NCBI GenBank assembly: GCA_014526335.1
Contig: JACTAT010000032.1
Location: 11,107,882-11,171,881 of the forward strand
Direction: 5' to 3'
From: Chrysaora quinquecirrha
Lineage: Eukaryota; Cnidaria; Scyphozoa; Semaeostomeae; Pelagiidae
Length of the DNA: 64,000 bases
The translations under genes and the position numbers were made by a program. A model generated the notes under the pieces. That model worked only from the letters and a program-made list of their open reading frames with translations. It did not search any database and was not told the origin of the DNA. Shown one piece after another: positions 22,201-31,449 of this stretch (positions within the stretch are counted from its first letter, which is position 1; the number at the start of each line of letters is the position of its first letter).

Positions 22201-24209
22201 TCTGAAACTAATTGCATACCAAATAAGGCATTCCCAAGCGAACACATTTTTTTCTTGAACAAATAGCTCAATCGATGATCCCGATAATTGCCATGACGTA
22301 ATCATGACGTCACACTCGTAATACCGGGAATTCGTCGTGGCAACATCGAAATTCGTACTCTGCAGGTCAAAAACTTTCGAATGATGTATAGAAAGTACAA
22401 TTAACACAAAAAGTTCACGGGACCGTTTTTTTCGACAAACTGATACTGACTATAACGAGGACTGGCTGAGAATCTTGGCCAGCCACTCCACATATAGTAC
22501 ATAGTTACGATAACCATCCGCTCACTTTATTGCGCTTGGGGGGCGCAATAAGCGGGGGCGGGGAGGGGCTGGTTAGAAGAGCGTCCAGAATCCAATTGGC
22601 GAGTAAACTCCTGCAACGCAGTGCGAACAGGCCCTATAGAACTTGTAATCTTAGGTATTCCATAATTTTAAAACAAATACCAATGTAAAAGTGAAATTCC
22701 ATATCAAGAAAGTCACAGTAAATAAATAAGAAATATCGACACAAATATTAATTCAAAATTAAAAAAGCGGGGCTCTGAGGTGGGGGGAGTTCGAAAAGTT
22801 AATTAGTGGGAGGACGGCAATTAGGCGCCCAAGAGTAGTCTTGAAAATTTCATATTCAATTCAAGGAGAATCCACAGTATATTCAACTCCCTATATAACG
22901 AAAATGTTTGTAGTTCCCTTTAGCGTTTATTATGCCGAGAGGCAATTTTACTCACTGTCGCAGAAGCCACACGATTTTTGGCAGTATTTTTGCATGTAAG
23001 CGAAGTACTTTTCAATTTTGCAAAGGCCTTTCTTTGCCCAATTGCTGCATGCTATCTTTTTGTCAACACATTCTGAAATAAAGAGTAATGATTTCATTAA
23101 AATTCATAAAAATGCCCTCCATGCTACTTTACGTAACGAGAGAGAGGTTTTCATACTAGCAACGTTCTTTGCTAAACAGTCGCCTTTTCAGTCAAATAGT
23201 TATTAAAAGTATTCTTTGGTATGAAATGTTGTTGGCATGGTTTGATCAAGGTATCGTATCGTATTAGTATACACCTTTTCAACTAAGAGCCTCGTTTTCA
23301 ACATCTTTTCGTACGAAACTTTTGACCCCAAATTCGTATTGAGCACCTTCATTTTAGTGTTGACGCAAAATTTTACGCTTCTAGTCCTTACAATGTTGAT
23401 TTTATAGCGAAGAAAGCTTGTTGACCTTTGGAAGTTTACAGAGGTCATTTATTCCCAAGTTATAAAATCAACCTCGTAAGAACTAGAAGCGTAAAAACTT
23501 GCCCAAACACTAAAACGAAGGTGCTGAATTCGAATCTGACGTCGAAATGCTTCTGTGGCACAATTTTAAAATTTTTTTGAAAAAGGGGCCTTTAGTTGAA
23601 AAGGTGTATTGTATCAGATTGCATTGTATAATACCATGTAATATCGTTTCGGGATATACAGTGTCATGAAATGTTGTGTTGTGTACCGTTGTGCTGATTC
23701 TTGTCGGCCATGTTGTGTTGTGTCGAGTAGTGTTGTGTGATATTGTAGATATCCAATCATCTCTCGTTGTCTCGTGTGTTGCATAATATGGTATGGTATG
23801 GTATGGTATGGCATTGTTATGGTATGGTATGGAATGGTATAGTATGATATGGTAAGGTATGATATTGCACGGTATGTTATGGCACTATAAGGTATGACAA
23901 GGCATATCATGGCATGGCAGTGTATGTTATTAGGTTATAAAATTCATTGTTTCAGTCCAAGGTTAGGTCTTGGTGGGTAAAATCTGGGCACAAGTTAAAG
24001 CCGCAGGTATCCAAGTGTAGTTTCAAAGTGGTAGCTCTTGTAGCCTAGGTTTCAAGCATATTTGCAATTCTAGGAAACAGAGTACTGCAGTATGTTTAGT
24101 GGCATCTCTAAGTCTGATTAAAAAATCAGTAAAATAAAGGCCAACCTTCTTCATCTGCGATTACAGCTGCACAGAGGCAAAGTAAAAGAAAATTTATTGT
24201 CTTGATCAT
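13005..24209 (-). CDS. Secreted protease: signal peptide, three ShK domains, S1A (chymotrypsin-fold) domain; eight exons
   Basis: Eight exons (24209-24146, 23072-22956, 20716-20600, 19919-19797, 18904-18703, 15825-15605, 14387-14272, 13238-13005) join in frame to 397 codons. Residues 1-18 are a signal peptide ([18 protein letters not shown]). Three ShK modules occupy about residues 22-140, and the S1A domain runs from about 145 to the end. The catalytic triad is His195 (TAAHC), Asp244 (DYDIAL) and Ser343 (GDSGGP), and ten cysteines match the five expected S1A disulfides. The product should be secreted and hydrolyse peptide bonds. Oddities: the position of zymogen cleavage reads GG-LVAG (Gly154/Leu155), not Arg/Lys-IVGG. 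The S1 pocket base (chymotrypsin 189) is Ser, as in chymotrypsin, and the usual Gly226 region reads DNRTVF instead of PGVY. So it is not a trypsin, and its activation must differ. Similar ShK-protease fusions are known from cnidarian gland cells. Introns contain several MITEs. Confidence 0.9.
14272..14387 (-). CDS. Protease exon 7
   Basis: The exon is 116 bp, entering in phase 1 after a split Gly codon. The acceptor is TTTCCTTAG and the donor TCG|GTAATA. It encodes [14 protein letters not shown] and on to PPADCKGK, including the cysteine that pairs with the one in MICGG. It was found because exons 6 and 8 required it. Confidence 0.85.
15605..15825 (-). CDS. Protease exon 6 (catalytic Asp)
   Basis: The exon is 221 bp with acceptor CTCTGCAG and donor ACTG|GTAATG. 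It begins by completing an Arg codon (VRVGEHD) and includes [10 protein letters not shown] with the catalytic Asp and KPVCLP with the cysteine that bonds to the propeptide side. A 556-bp MITE ends about 110 bp upstream of its acceptor. Confidence 0.9.
15934..16489. mobile_element. MITE in protease intron, TAA target duplication
   Basis: The arms TGCCCCGCTTACACGAACCC and, in reverse complement of the right end, GGGCCTGTTTACACGAGCCC align without gaps. Both ends are flanked by TAA (15931-15933 and 16490-16492), the 3-bp duplication typical of PIF/Harbinger-type elements. Inner CCCGGGTTGAC words repeat several times. There is no coding capacity. Confidence 0.75.
17104..17515. mobile_element. TA-flanked MITE, family A copy 1
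   Basis: This is a nearly fully palindromic element (GACCATTTCAACTAAGGGCC and its reverse complement at the ends) flanked by TA, in the intron between protease exons 5 and 6. Its centre carries a palindrome around tttcacccccaacgatttttcacgg. Confidence 0.8.
17567..17979. mobile_element. TA-flanked MITE, family A copy 2
   Basis: The ends are CACCTTTTCA and TGAAAAGGTG, flanked by TA (17565-17566, 17980-17981). The interior is homologous to copy 1, and only about 50 bp separates the two. TA duplication and palindromy suggest a Tc1/mariner-type non-autonomous element. Confidence 0.8.
18703..18904 (-). CDS. Protease exon 5 (start of S1A domain, catalytic His)
   Basis: The exon is 202 bp with acceptor GTGTATTTAG and donor GTAAG|GTATTG. 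It encodes VDCGRPE, the atypical activation segment [16 protein letters not shown] and VVTAAHC. The split Arg codon at the donor fits exon 6 exactly. Confidence 0.9.
19440..19600. repeat. Short direct repeats in protease intron
   Basis: Repeated GGGAACAAGGGAAC words (19470-19550) are followed by three overlapping copies of GGTAAACTGATCACTGAT-like sequence (19553-19600), which is itself rich in the palindrome TGATCA. Confidence 0.6.
19797..19919 (-). CDS. Protease exon 4 (ShK domain 3)
   Basis: The exon is 123 bp, phase 1 at both ends; acceptor ATTCTAG, donor GATC|GTAAGT. Six cysteines sit in ShK spacing, starting CKDKLDAC and ending CKKTCGFC. The Lys-Tyr pair before the fourth-position cysteine that defines channel-blocking ShK peptides is absent (Glu-Leu there). 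Confidence 0.88.
20600..20716 (-). CDS. Protease exon 3 (ShK domain 2)
   Basis: The exon is 117 bp, phase 1/1; acceptor ATTTTTTAG, donor ATGC|GTGAGT. Six cysteines run from CVDKMIAC to CPKSCGFC. The dyad position reads Glu-Phe. Confidence 0.88.
20893..21270. mobile_element. MITE in protease intron 2
   Basis: The left end (ccccggagaggggggaggtggggtacttga) pairs with the right end in reverse complement (gcccgggggaggtacttga). Both continue into a GTGCTGCCC / GTGCCGCCC block. The layout resembles the element at 10375-10742. Confidence 0.6.
21342..21376. repeat. Perfect CAA/TTG hairpin
   Basis: A run of CAACAACAACAACAA is followed at once, after GAATT, by TTGTTGTTGTTG, so it can fold into a long hairpin. 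Confidence 0.7.
21572..22452. mobile_element. Long-inverted-repeat element (about 310-bp arms) with TAA target duplication
   Basis: Arms at about 21572-21885 and 22135-22452 are reverse complements with scattered mismatches, starting TAGTCAGTATC. TAA flanks both ends (21569-21571 and 22453-22455). The arms contain repeated TGACGTCA palindromes. There is no coding capacity; the 3-bp TAA suggests a Harbinger-like mobiliser. It lies in protease intron 2 and has a smaller element inserted in its spacer. Confidence 0.8.
21957..22091. mobile_element. Nested 135-bp MITE with 9-bp target duplication
   Basis: Perfect 16-bp terminal inverted repeats (TAGACTTATTACATTC) are flanked by TCCAATCAA at 21948-21956 and 22092-22100. 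The 9-bp duplication suggests MULE-type mobilisation. It sits inside the spacer of the 881-bp long-arm element, so it inserted later. Confidence 0.85.
22956..23072 (-). CDS. Protease exon 2 (ShK domain 1)
   Basis: The exon is 117 bp, phase 1/1; acceptor TATTTCAG, donor GACA|GTGAGT. Six cysteines run from CVDKKIAC to CQKSCGFC. The dyad position reads Ala-Tyr, lacking the Lys. Confidence 0.88.
23272..23606. mobile_element. TA-flanked MITE, family A copy 3
   Basis: CACCTTTTCAACTAAGAGCC and its reverse complement bound the element, with TA on both sides (23270-23271, 23607-23608). The centre is shorter than in copies 1 and 2. It lies in the first intron of the protease. Confidence 0.8.
23614..23935. 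repeat. GGTAT-type microsatellite
   Basis: Degenerate to perfect (TATGG)n is strongest at 23788-23845. It abuts the MITE ending at 23606. The antisense frame rich in Tyr, His and Thr is a product of the repeat. Confidence 0.8.
24146..24209 (-). CDS. Protease exon 1 (signal peptide)
   Basis: ATG at 24209-24207 starts 21 codons plus one base; donor GAAG|GTTGGC. The codons give a charged start, a Leu/Cys-rich core and an Ala-Asp cleavage site, followed by acidic DEE. The phase 1 end fits the first ShK exon. The donor is less typical than the others. Confidence 0.75.
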
Positions 24210-24312
24210 CGTGAGCGTGAGCCAAAAGTGTCGCAATCCGTGCTTGACTTGTGTGTCTTAATGGCTGTTATTCTGTACCATGATTACGTAAAAGAAAAGA
24301 ATTCATATACAC

Positions 24313-24318
24313 TTTATA
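24313..24318 (-). promoter_or_regulatory. Possible TATA box of the protease gene
   Basis: TATAAA on the minus strand lies about 105 bp upstream of the protease ATG, a plausible distance for a short 5' UTR. No other core promoter element was identified. Confidence 0.3.
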
Positions 24319-24319
24319 C

Positions 24320-26494
24320 GTCATGAGTATAGGAGCGATTTGGACCCTGTTTACACGAAGACGCTGTAAAAGCAAAATATGAAGCCCTAGAAGATCGGCC
24401 ATTTTTGATAGAAAAAGGCAAGGTTATTCTAAAGCGAAATCGCCATCAAAAAATCGCTGTGTGTCAAAGGTCCCTAAAATACCTCAAATCACGTAAACAA
24501 TGCCTCAAAGTGCTTAATAGACCATCCCAATGGCTTTGTAAGGCTATAGTATAGCATCTGAGAGCATAGAAGCAAAGAAAATTAAGCAATCGCAAATGGG
24601 GATTCACAAAAATGCTCATTAATCATTTAAATTGCGATAAACAACGGAAACATTTTCGGGCATACTTCAAAGCTTTCTGTCTTACACTCCTTAGAGTATG
24701 AATGTCATAAACAGACCGAAACAATGTACTAAGGCGGAATTTGTCCCCAGATGCAGCTTAAAGTGCTCTAATCTGAAAGAAAGGCTGAATTGACATTGTG
24801 TTTTAAACACCAATCAGCTTTAGGCAGGAAGAACAATGAAAATTAATTGAAGAGTCAAAATTTGAAAAAGAACTTTTTGGTTTGGATGTGGACAGATTTC
24901 GAAACGCAGGATCTAGCCCTGCCAATTATTGGAAAACAATCCTCGTTGTAATTTTCTGCACACTCTGGTTGATCTAATAAATGTTGTCCTATGGCAGAAT
25001 CATGTTTAAGGGTGGGTTGTTACCTAGAGTTGTATCTGGATGTAAATTCCACCTTAGTCTATTGTTTCGGTCTGTTTCTGATGTTCGAGGGACGTTCTGT
25101 CACCAAGAATATAGTTTGAATAATATGTATTTGCTTTCTCTAGACTGAACCTCGTTTGTTCACTCTTTTTAGGAGAGTTCATTTATTTCAACGATTGTCA
25201 GAAACAACCTGCGAGCTAAGATTTTGAACATCCTATTTTCTATTTGAACATTTAGCGTTGTGATTGCCCTTTTATTTTTTATTTACATGCGTGGAAAGCC
25301 CGAGGAAGGATATAATATAATGTTGGCAAGCTAGAGAGAATGCCATACTTTGCCTCTTTAGGATGAAACGATATCTCTAAATGCTTAATTAATCTTTAGG
25401 GCAAAATTTTAAGGTAGAGGCTGTTTTATTACTGCGGTTCTTATGTGCAATATGGTATATCCATATCGTCAGCTATGTAAACAAAAAAGTGCTTATCATA
25501 ATATAGCCCTTCTAGAAATTACCTTCTGTTAATAGATCTGCGCTGAGACCAAGGAGTCCAACTCACTTAATCTTGAATTAGCCGTCTTGTTCTTCGTTTT
25601 CTCTTTCTGACCTTGAGACTAGTTATCTTAATGTTTTTCTTCATACGCTTTTTCTGTATGCGGAAGTTCATAAGATTATTATAGTTTGTGATGCAGGTTA
25701 GCTCGCAACCAGTGATTCCATTATTTGTAATTTCACATTCTATAGTTCTGTTGTCCATGCTTGTCTGGTTCTGACCTTATGTACCTTCCTCAAGTACCTT
25801 TCTGCAATATTCCCTGTTTAACTACCTGATAATAAGAATTACTTCAGCCTGATATCCTAGGTCCTTTTAAAAGTGCTTCAATCAACTCACTGGGGTCTAA
25901 TTTCAACGTCTGCGTGAGTTTTATTTAACCTGTTTCTACCCTGGCTAACCTGTTTCATGAACTCCAAAAACATTGTATTTAGAAAAATGATAAGCAATAC
26001 CAAACTTAAATATAGCATCTGGTACTATCGAGTCAGTTAAATCAAAGAAATTTTAAGAGGATGAAGTACGGATAAAAAAGTCAATTTTGACGACGTTTTG
26101 GGCATTACCCTTTATTTAGCAACGGTTTAATTTCAAAATACAATAATATATAGCTTTAACAGGATGAAAACGAGGCAAAACAAAGATGTACAGGAAGAAA
26201 CGAATAAAAAATATAGTATGTGGATCAATTAAAACGAAAACTGTTTATGAAGCCTTCGAAGATTAAGTGTCCCTGATATATAAATAATTTTCTTCTTTAA
26301 AGTCTTCCTTCCTCGAGAATCTGATGTTGCGTTTGTTGGGGCTTGGAATTTTTTGTGGTTGATGGAATGATTTACGAAGTTAAAGTGTTTTGAGATTTCT
26401 CTTACAACAAATGGCTTCCTCTATGACTCATAACATTTCGTTCCAATTTTGTACAAACTAGTGGGGTTACTATGGGCAGCTATGCCTGCCTGTT
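24320..26494. other. Intergenic; one small ATG-led frame
   Basis: No clear gene. On the minus strand, 25758-25567 reads as 63 codons from ATG with three closely spaced cysteines and a highly basic C-terminal third (KVRKRKRRTRR). It could be a terminal exon or chance; no family is recognised and no supporting splice partner was found. Confidence 0.35.
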
Positions 26495-26991
26495 CAGGGG
26501 CGCAAATCCACAGAATTTTTCGGCGGGTGTCATGAAGTGGGACCGAAAAAAGAAGACTGTAGTGGGTCGGAGGCGAAACCATCTAGAGGGGGCCGGGAGG
26601 GGCATGCTCCCCCGGAAAAGTTTGAAAAATTGAGTAGCTCGAATCGCTCTAGTAACCATTTCGGGACTATTTTATTGCAATTTGCGCAGCACAGTTTTTG
26701 AAGAAACATGAACAAATTTCGCCAGAATTTAACTGAATCTCTTAGAAGTTATCGCCTGACGCCCTTCGTAGTCCAGAAACGTAAAAAATAAGTCAAGAAA
26801 CGGCTGACGCCACTTGTCTGTGATTTAGAGCTTAAGGTATCCATTTCTGACGGCTGTATTGACTACCAATACATTGTACTGTCAAGGTTCTGGGGTCAAA
26901 TTTTCAATTATTATCTCAGGCTGGGACCTAATGCTTGGAATTATTGGCGGGGGGTGTCACACCCCCACACCCTCCATAATGTGCGCCCCTG
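26495..26991. mobile_element. hAT-type MITE with exact 8-bp target duplication
   Basis: The ends are CAGGGGCGCA and TGCGCCCCTG, flanked by TGCCTGTT at 26487-26494 and 26992-26999. CAGGGG termini with an 8-bp duplication are characteristic of hAT elements. The 497-bp interior does not encode a transposase. Confidence 0.88.
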
Positions 26992-27280
26992 TGCCTGTTC
27001 GTGGGATACCGAGAATACCTAATCTCTCAGTAATATACCGATCCTTTCCCTGATCTATTACTGCGATACATTAATAGTTTCCGTTAACATCACCCAATGC
27101 AGCCTGACCTTTCTCGATATTATTCCAGCCAATCATTTGTTGTCTTTGTTTGTTATATTTGTTATGATTGTTTATGTTCTAAAACTTTTCAATATCATAA
27201 ATTCAATTTTAAATTCAATATTATAAACAATCTTCGATTATTAATTTTAATTTAATTAACCGCCTTCATAGAAAAAGTTT

Positions 27281-27555
27281 GGTGGCCGATTGGTGAAGGA
27301 GTGGTGTGGCCAATTGGTCAAGGCGTTCGGCCCACGATCGTAAGGTCGTGTGCTCGAATCTCGTCGGGACCACTTTCCACAAAACAACCCTACAGTCAAC
27401 TCAGCTGTCCATCCTTCCGAGGTCAGTAAATGAGTACCCAGGGTATTCCCTCTAGAATATCAGTATTTGGGCACAAGCTGCAGGTTCACATCATAGTTTA
27501 TTGGAAAGGAATGGAGACATTCCCCACCCTCCCTATCAATAAAAATCAATTACAC
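27281..27555 (+). mobile_element. tRNA-derived SINE
   Basis: An A-box-like TGGCCAATTGG (27307-27317) and a B-box-like GTGCTCGAATC (27350-27360) sit at pol III spacing, ending in a GGGACCAC tRNA-like 3' stem. A non-tRNA body follows (ccatccttccgaggtcagtaaatgagtaccca). The cloverleaf is degenerate, so it is not a functional tRNA. The A-box part is tandemly duplicated (gtggccgattggtgaagg, then gtggccaattggtcaagg). Confidence 0.6.
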
Positions 27556-28215
27556 ACAGAAAATGATAGAAACGTCTATTCCGAATGACACTAAAGCATT
27601 GGGGGGGGGGAGCAGTAACCCCTGACCTGCGTAAACAATTAAGGATTGCTTGCTTGCTTGATTACTTGCAACATTACGAATTGTCATTTTTACGTTAAAT
27701 ACTCTTATTTCATTAGTTAATTATAGCTAAATATTATTATCCTTGAGGGACGTATAGGGGGATTTTCGTTCCCCTGTTTCCATTCTAAATTATCATTTGG
27801 TCGCATGTTCCCCAGCGAATTTTTCAAATATTCCCTTCAAAAAGTGTGTCAATCAAAAACTCCCTAGTAAGACTAGTCGTATATTTATAAAGTTGTCATT
27901 TTCGTTTGTTATAATTGGACCGCGTGTCACTCAATCTATTGTTCTTGAAGCAAGTCATTTTCCAAAAAACCTGCTCTTATAATTGAGGAGACTTCGAAAA
28001 ATTCCAACTCAACATAAATGGTACCAAGGGTACATAAATGGGCACCAAGGTTAATTTCATTATAAACAGTCTTTCGTGATACAAAACTTATTGCCACAGG
28101 AATATTACAGACATCGTGACCAGCATTTTCCTACTGCAATAACCCATTATTCCTCTCCTCTCCTCGGTTCCAACATTCCACATTTCCAGTATTCTTCATC
28201 CTTGTAATTGTACTA

Positions 28216-29319
28216 CACCTTTTCAACTAAGTGCCTCGTTTTCAAAATGATTGAAAATTAAGTCACAACAAGGGAGAAATTTGCACTTGACATGCGCAAA
28301 ACAAGGCAGAATTACGGTTCCAGTAAGCCTTTGGTACTGTTTGAAAGAGCTTTTTCTGCTGAGTTTTGTAGTGTATGTTTCGTTATGTGGAACGCAGGTT
28401 TAGTTTCTTTAAAAATAGGAACTTTTGGCCACATTATAATTTTGTTGAAATCTATTCCAAGGCTCAGAAATATTCAGTCGAAAACAACAAATTGTTGCGA
28501 TAAATAAACTTAATTACCCTTCGTATCGGAAAACGGGTCCAGTAAGCCTTTGGTACTGTTAAAAAGAGCTTTTCTGCTGAGTTTTGTGGTGTATGTTTCG
28601 TTATGTGGCACGCAGGTCTAGTTTCTTTAAAAATAAGAAATTTTCAAGCTATTTTCAATTTTCATGCCGTTTTTCAATTACTTTGACAGGCTACCTGACT
28701 GCTTCAACTGTTTCACCTTTGGTCTCGTCTGATCGTCTCTTTCTTCCTTGACATTTTTAATAATTTATCGTTAATTTATGCATTTTTCTTTGAATCAAGG
28801 CTTATTCTCTTGTAAAAAAATCTGATTTGCAACATTTTAGTAATTTTCCATTCTGAAGTGCTCATCTTTGAGAAAGAATTCCCCGTGCGCAGAATGCGTC
28901 TGAGCCCGCAGTGCTCTATCGGCCATGACCAGCAGCATGCAAATTTCTCCCTTGTTTTAAGTCACAGAAAAATTTCGGCTCCAGATTATTTTAGTGTGAG
29001 GCAAATTTTTACGCTTCTAGTCTTACATACGATGTTGATTCTGTAGCGATTGAAAGTTTGCAAATTTATAAGAGATTTGACATGGAAAACTGAGGGTGTA
29101 AAATTTCACCCCCAGCGATTTTTCACGGTCAAATCCTTTATAAAATTTCAAACATTTCACACCTATAGAGAATCAACATCGTAAGGACAAAAAGCATAAA
29201 ACTTTTCCTCGACACTAAAATAAAGGTGCTGAATTGGAATCTGAGTCAGAATTTCTCCATGAATTTTGGTTTTTTGGTTTTCATTTTTCTTAAAAACGAG
29301 GCCCTTGGTTAAAAAGGTG
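28216..29319. mobile_element. TA-flanked MITE, family A copy 4, interrupted
   Basis: Ends CACCTTTTCAACTAAG and its near reverse complement at 29305-29319 define the copy. It is split by a 690-bp insertion at 28267-28956. With that removed, the interior matches the other family A copies (central palindrome near 29100-29130). Confidence 0.8.
28267..28956. mobile_element. Nested element with 9-bp target duplication
   Basis: The termini AACAAGGGAGAAATTTGCA and its reverse complement are flanked by TTAAGTCAC at 28258-28266 and 28957-28965, both inside the family A MITE. The 9-bp duplication fits MULE-type insertion. The interior holds a roughly 100-bp direct duplication (28316-28420 and 28535-28640, beginning ccagtaagcctttggtactgtt). 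No transposase was found. Confidence 0.85.
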
Positions 29320-29645
29320 TTTTACTGAAAGACTGAAATCGTGTTGCTGAAATTTATAAATTTGAATTTGCAAAGATTCGAACATTGATAAGTCGGCGAT
29401 TAACAACTGTCGTTGGAAACCCGTCTTACAATCTCAAAATTGTCGTTTTTATTGTGAAATTTGAATTTAAATTTAATGACCATTGCATTGTGATGTTTAT
29501 ATTTGTTCTCGCTCTTTGTTTGTGTCGCGTCTCTGTTGCTATGCAACCAAAATTGCCCAATCAAACGCGCGGTTTCACATGATTTCAGTCACATGACATA
29601 TGACAAGAAAATAAAAAAACTGCACATGGTCAACAGTTTTCATAG

Positions 29646-30800
29646 ACCAGGCGGTGAAGGGGGCTATCGTCCCCAAGGGCGAAATAAACGAGACCACTTT
29701 TGTTTGGTCAATTTGGGGCGCTGATTCCGAATATGAATGTTATACGGGCAATTTCCGGGAACTTCGGCCTCGGGCAATTTAGCCACAGCAAACTCCTAAG
29801 GGGTAGCGTGGTACAATGTAATGTACAAAGTTTGGCTCCCGTGATACAGATTTTGTTTAAATGGGTCCTTAATACACAAGAAAAGTTATTTTTTACTACT
29901 GAGGCATGGATGCGACAGCAGAGCCTCGTTTCCGTGCTCGAAATCAGAATCATGAAGTCGTTTGTAGAATTTTGAAGGGGATACTGTCGCAAACCATAAC
30001 GCTCTGCGCTAAATTTATTGTAAGCTTGCTTACGACTTGCTCGCCTATACCTAGCATAGCTACGTCTCGCCAGAACGTAACTTTTAATACATAAAAATAG
30101 TCAAATAAGGTAAATTAAGAGAAATCGTCGTCAAGATATTCCGCAAAATCGTTCTCTACGGCAGATTCATCTCCTTCTACAGTTTCGTTCTCTTCATCAA
30201 AATCGATGAGAAGCTCCGTGACATCTTCGGGATAGCAAAGATCACTCCATACAACACGTCCGTACTCGTCCCAACCGCGATGTACAGCATCGTCAAGATT
30301 AAGCATTGAGGAATTCGCCTTTCGAAAAATAAAGGCAACGTAATTTGCCCGCATTAGATGCAATTGCAGGTTGGCCTTGCAGGATAGTAAGATGCTAAGG
30401 TCAAGAATTTTCCCTTTCTTTTCAAACTTTTCAACAAACAGCTTGTATTGTAGGGCATCAACTGACTCGACTCTTTGGTTGCCATATTATCCACAAACAT
30501 AGCTATCCTCTATTATCTATTATCTGTTGGCAGAGTTGATTTGAAGGATATGCCTTGTTGCCTAACTCACAACTCGCAAAACATGTCAACGTAGTCGGAA
30601 ACTTCCCCTTTCCAAAAAAACTTGATAGCTACATAAGCACTACCAGAGAAGGCGTGCATTCTGATGATTGCTTTCTTTTGCTCACCTTTGTGGTAGCGTA
30701 GAAGTTGTGATGTCGATTATCGTTCTATTTTTGTCAATTTTCCATTGGCGATAAGGACTTGAACACCCCCCAAAAGTATGTGCCAAGAGAATAACCAGAA
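29646..30800 (-). pseudogene. Left arm of a large inverted repeat with fragments of a repetitive PIN/FEN-like gene family
   Basis: Minus-strand frames at 30924-30682 (DHEKADTKLI...RSPSGDIDILVILLAH...IIDITTSTLP) and 30480-30115 (GKILDLSILLSCKANLQLHLMRANYVAF...VVWSDLCYPEDVTELL) are consecutive pieces of one protein interrupted by stops and shifts. I recognise this acidic-motif family as recurrent in cnidarian genomes and usually tied to repeats. The spaced Asp residues suggest a PIN/FEN-type nuclease fold, but this is inference. The arm outside 30115 is non-coding. Confidence 0.6.
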
Positions 30801-31449
30801 TATCTATATCACCTGATGGCGACCTTACCATGACGGCGTCTCCTGGAGGTACAGTAGAAGATTGAACTAAAGCAATCAATTTAGTGTCGGCTTTTTCGTG
30901 ATCACTTGCCAGCTTGTCCGACATGGAAGTTTCTTCAGCAGTAATCTTCTTGCGTTGAGACTTGCTTTAAAACAATAAGACTATGTTGCCAAGATCTTCT
31001 TTTCCCTCGCCGATTGCTTGTTCTATAAGGTTAAAGAGTGCCTCCTTGTTTTCTCTATCTTTCTAACTCATTGAAACCATAAATTGAACTTTTATGTCAG
31101 GACTGCCAAAAGAATACCTTTTACTCTTTCCCCTTGCCTCGCGTTCTGCTCCTTTTATGCTCTCAATTCTATATGAAAATTGTTGTATATTGCTAAGGAA
31201 TGGATTCAACAATCTTTGCCGCCTATTCCCTATCGTACCATAACTACCAGCCAAGCTTGCGGCAGCCAAATTCAAAGAGTATGTGGTCAACGTCTGCTTA
31301 CTTGGAAAGTCCTCCTTACTCAAAATGTTGGGGTCTTTCATAAAGGCACCATAAAGCTTACTCTTTACAGTCTTCCGTATTGCACCATCAGTTGTGTTTA
31401 GGGGAATAGATTGGAGCTAGTTAAAATCCTTTCCAGATTAGTCGCCATC
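30801..31449 (-). pseudogene. Spacer of the inverted repeat with an upstream fragment of the same family
   Basis: The minus-strand frame 31341-31063 (starting near MKDPNILSKEDF) appears to be an N-terminal-side fragment of the protein whose later parts lie in the left arm. It is separated from them by stops. The assignment rests on position and orientation only. Confidence 0.4.

Noticed and set aside
23614..23910. 98-codon minus-strand frame
   Set aside because: It is a translation of a TATGG microsatellite.
13005..24209. ShK modules as a toxin gene
   Set aside because: The modules are fused to a secreted protease and lack the channel-binding dyad. The gene is better read as a digestive or processing enzyme.
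27301..27373. Functional tRNA gene
   Set aside because: A- and B-box-like motifs exist, but the acceptor stem does not abut the T arm correctly and position 33 is not T. A SINE-like body follows.
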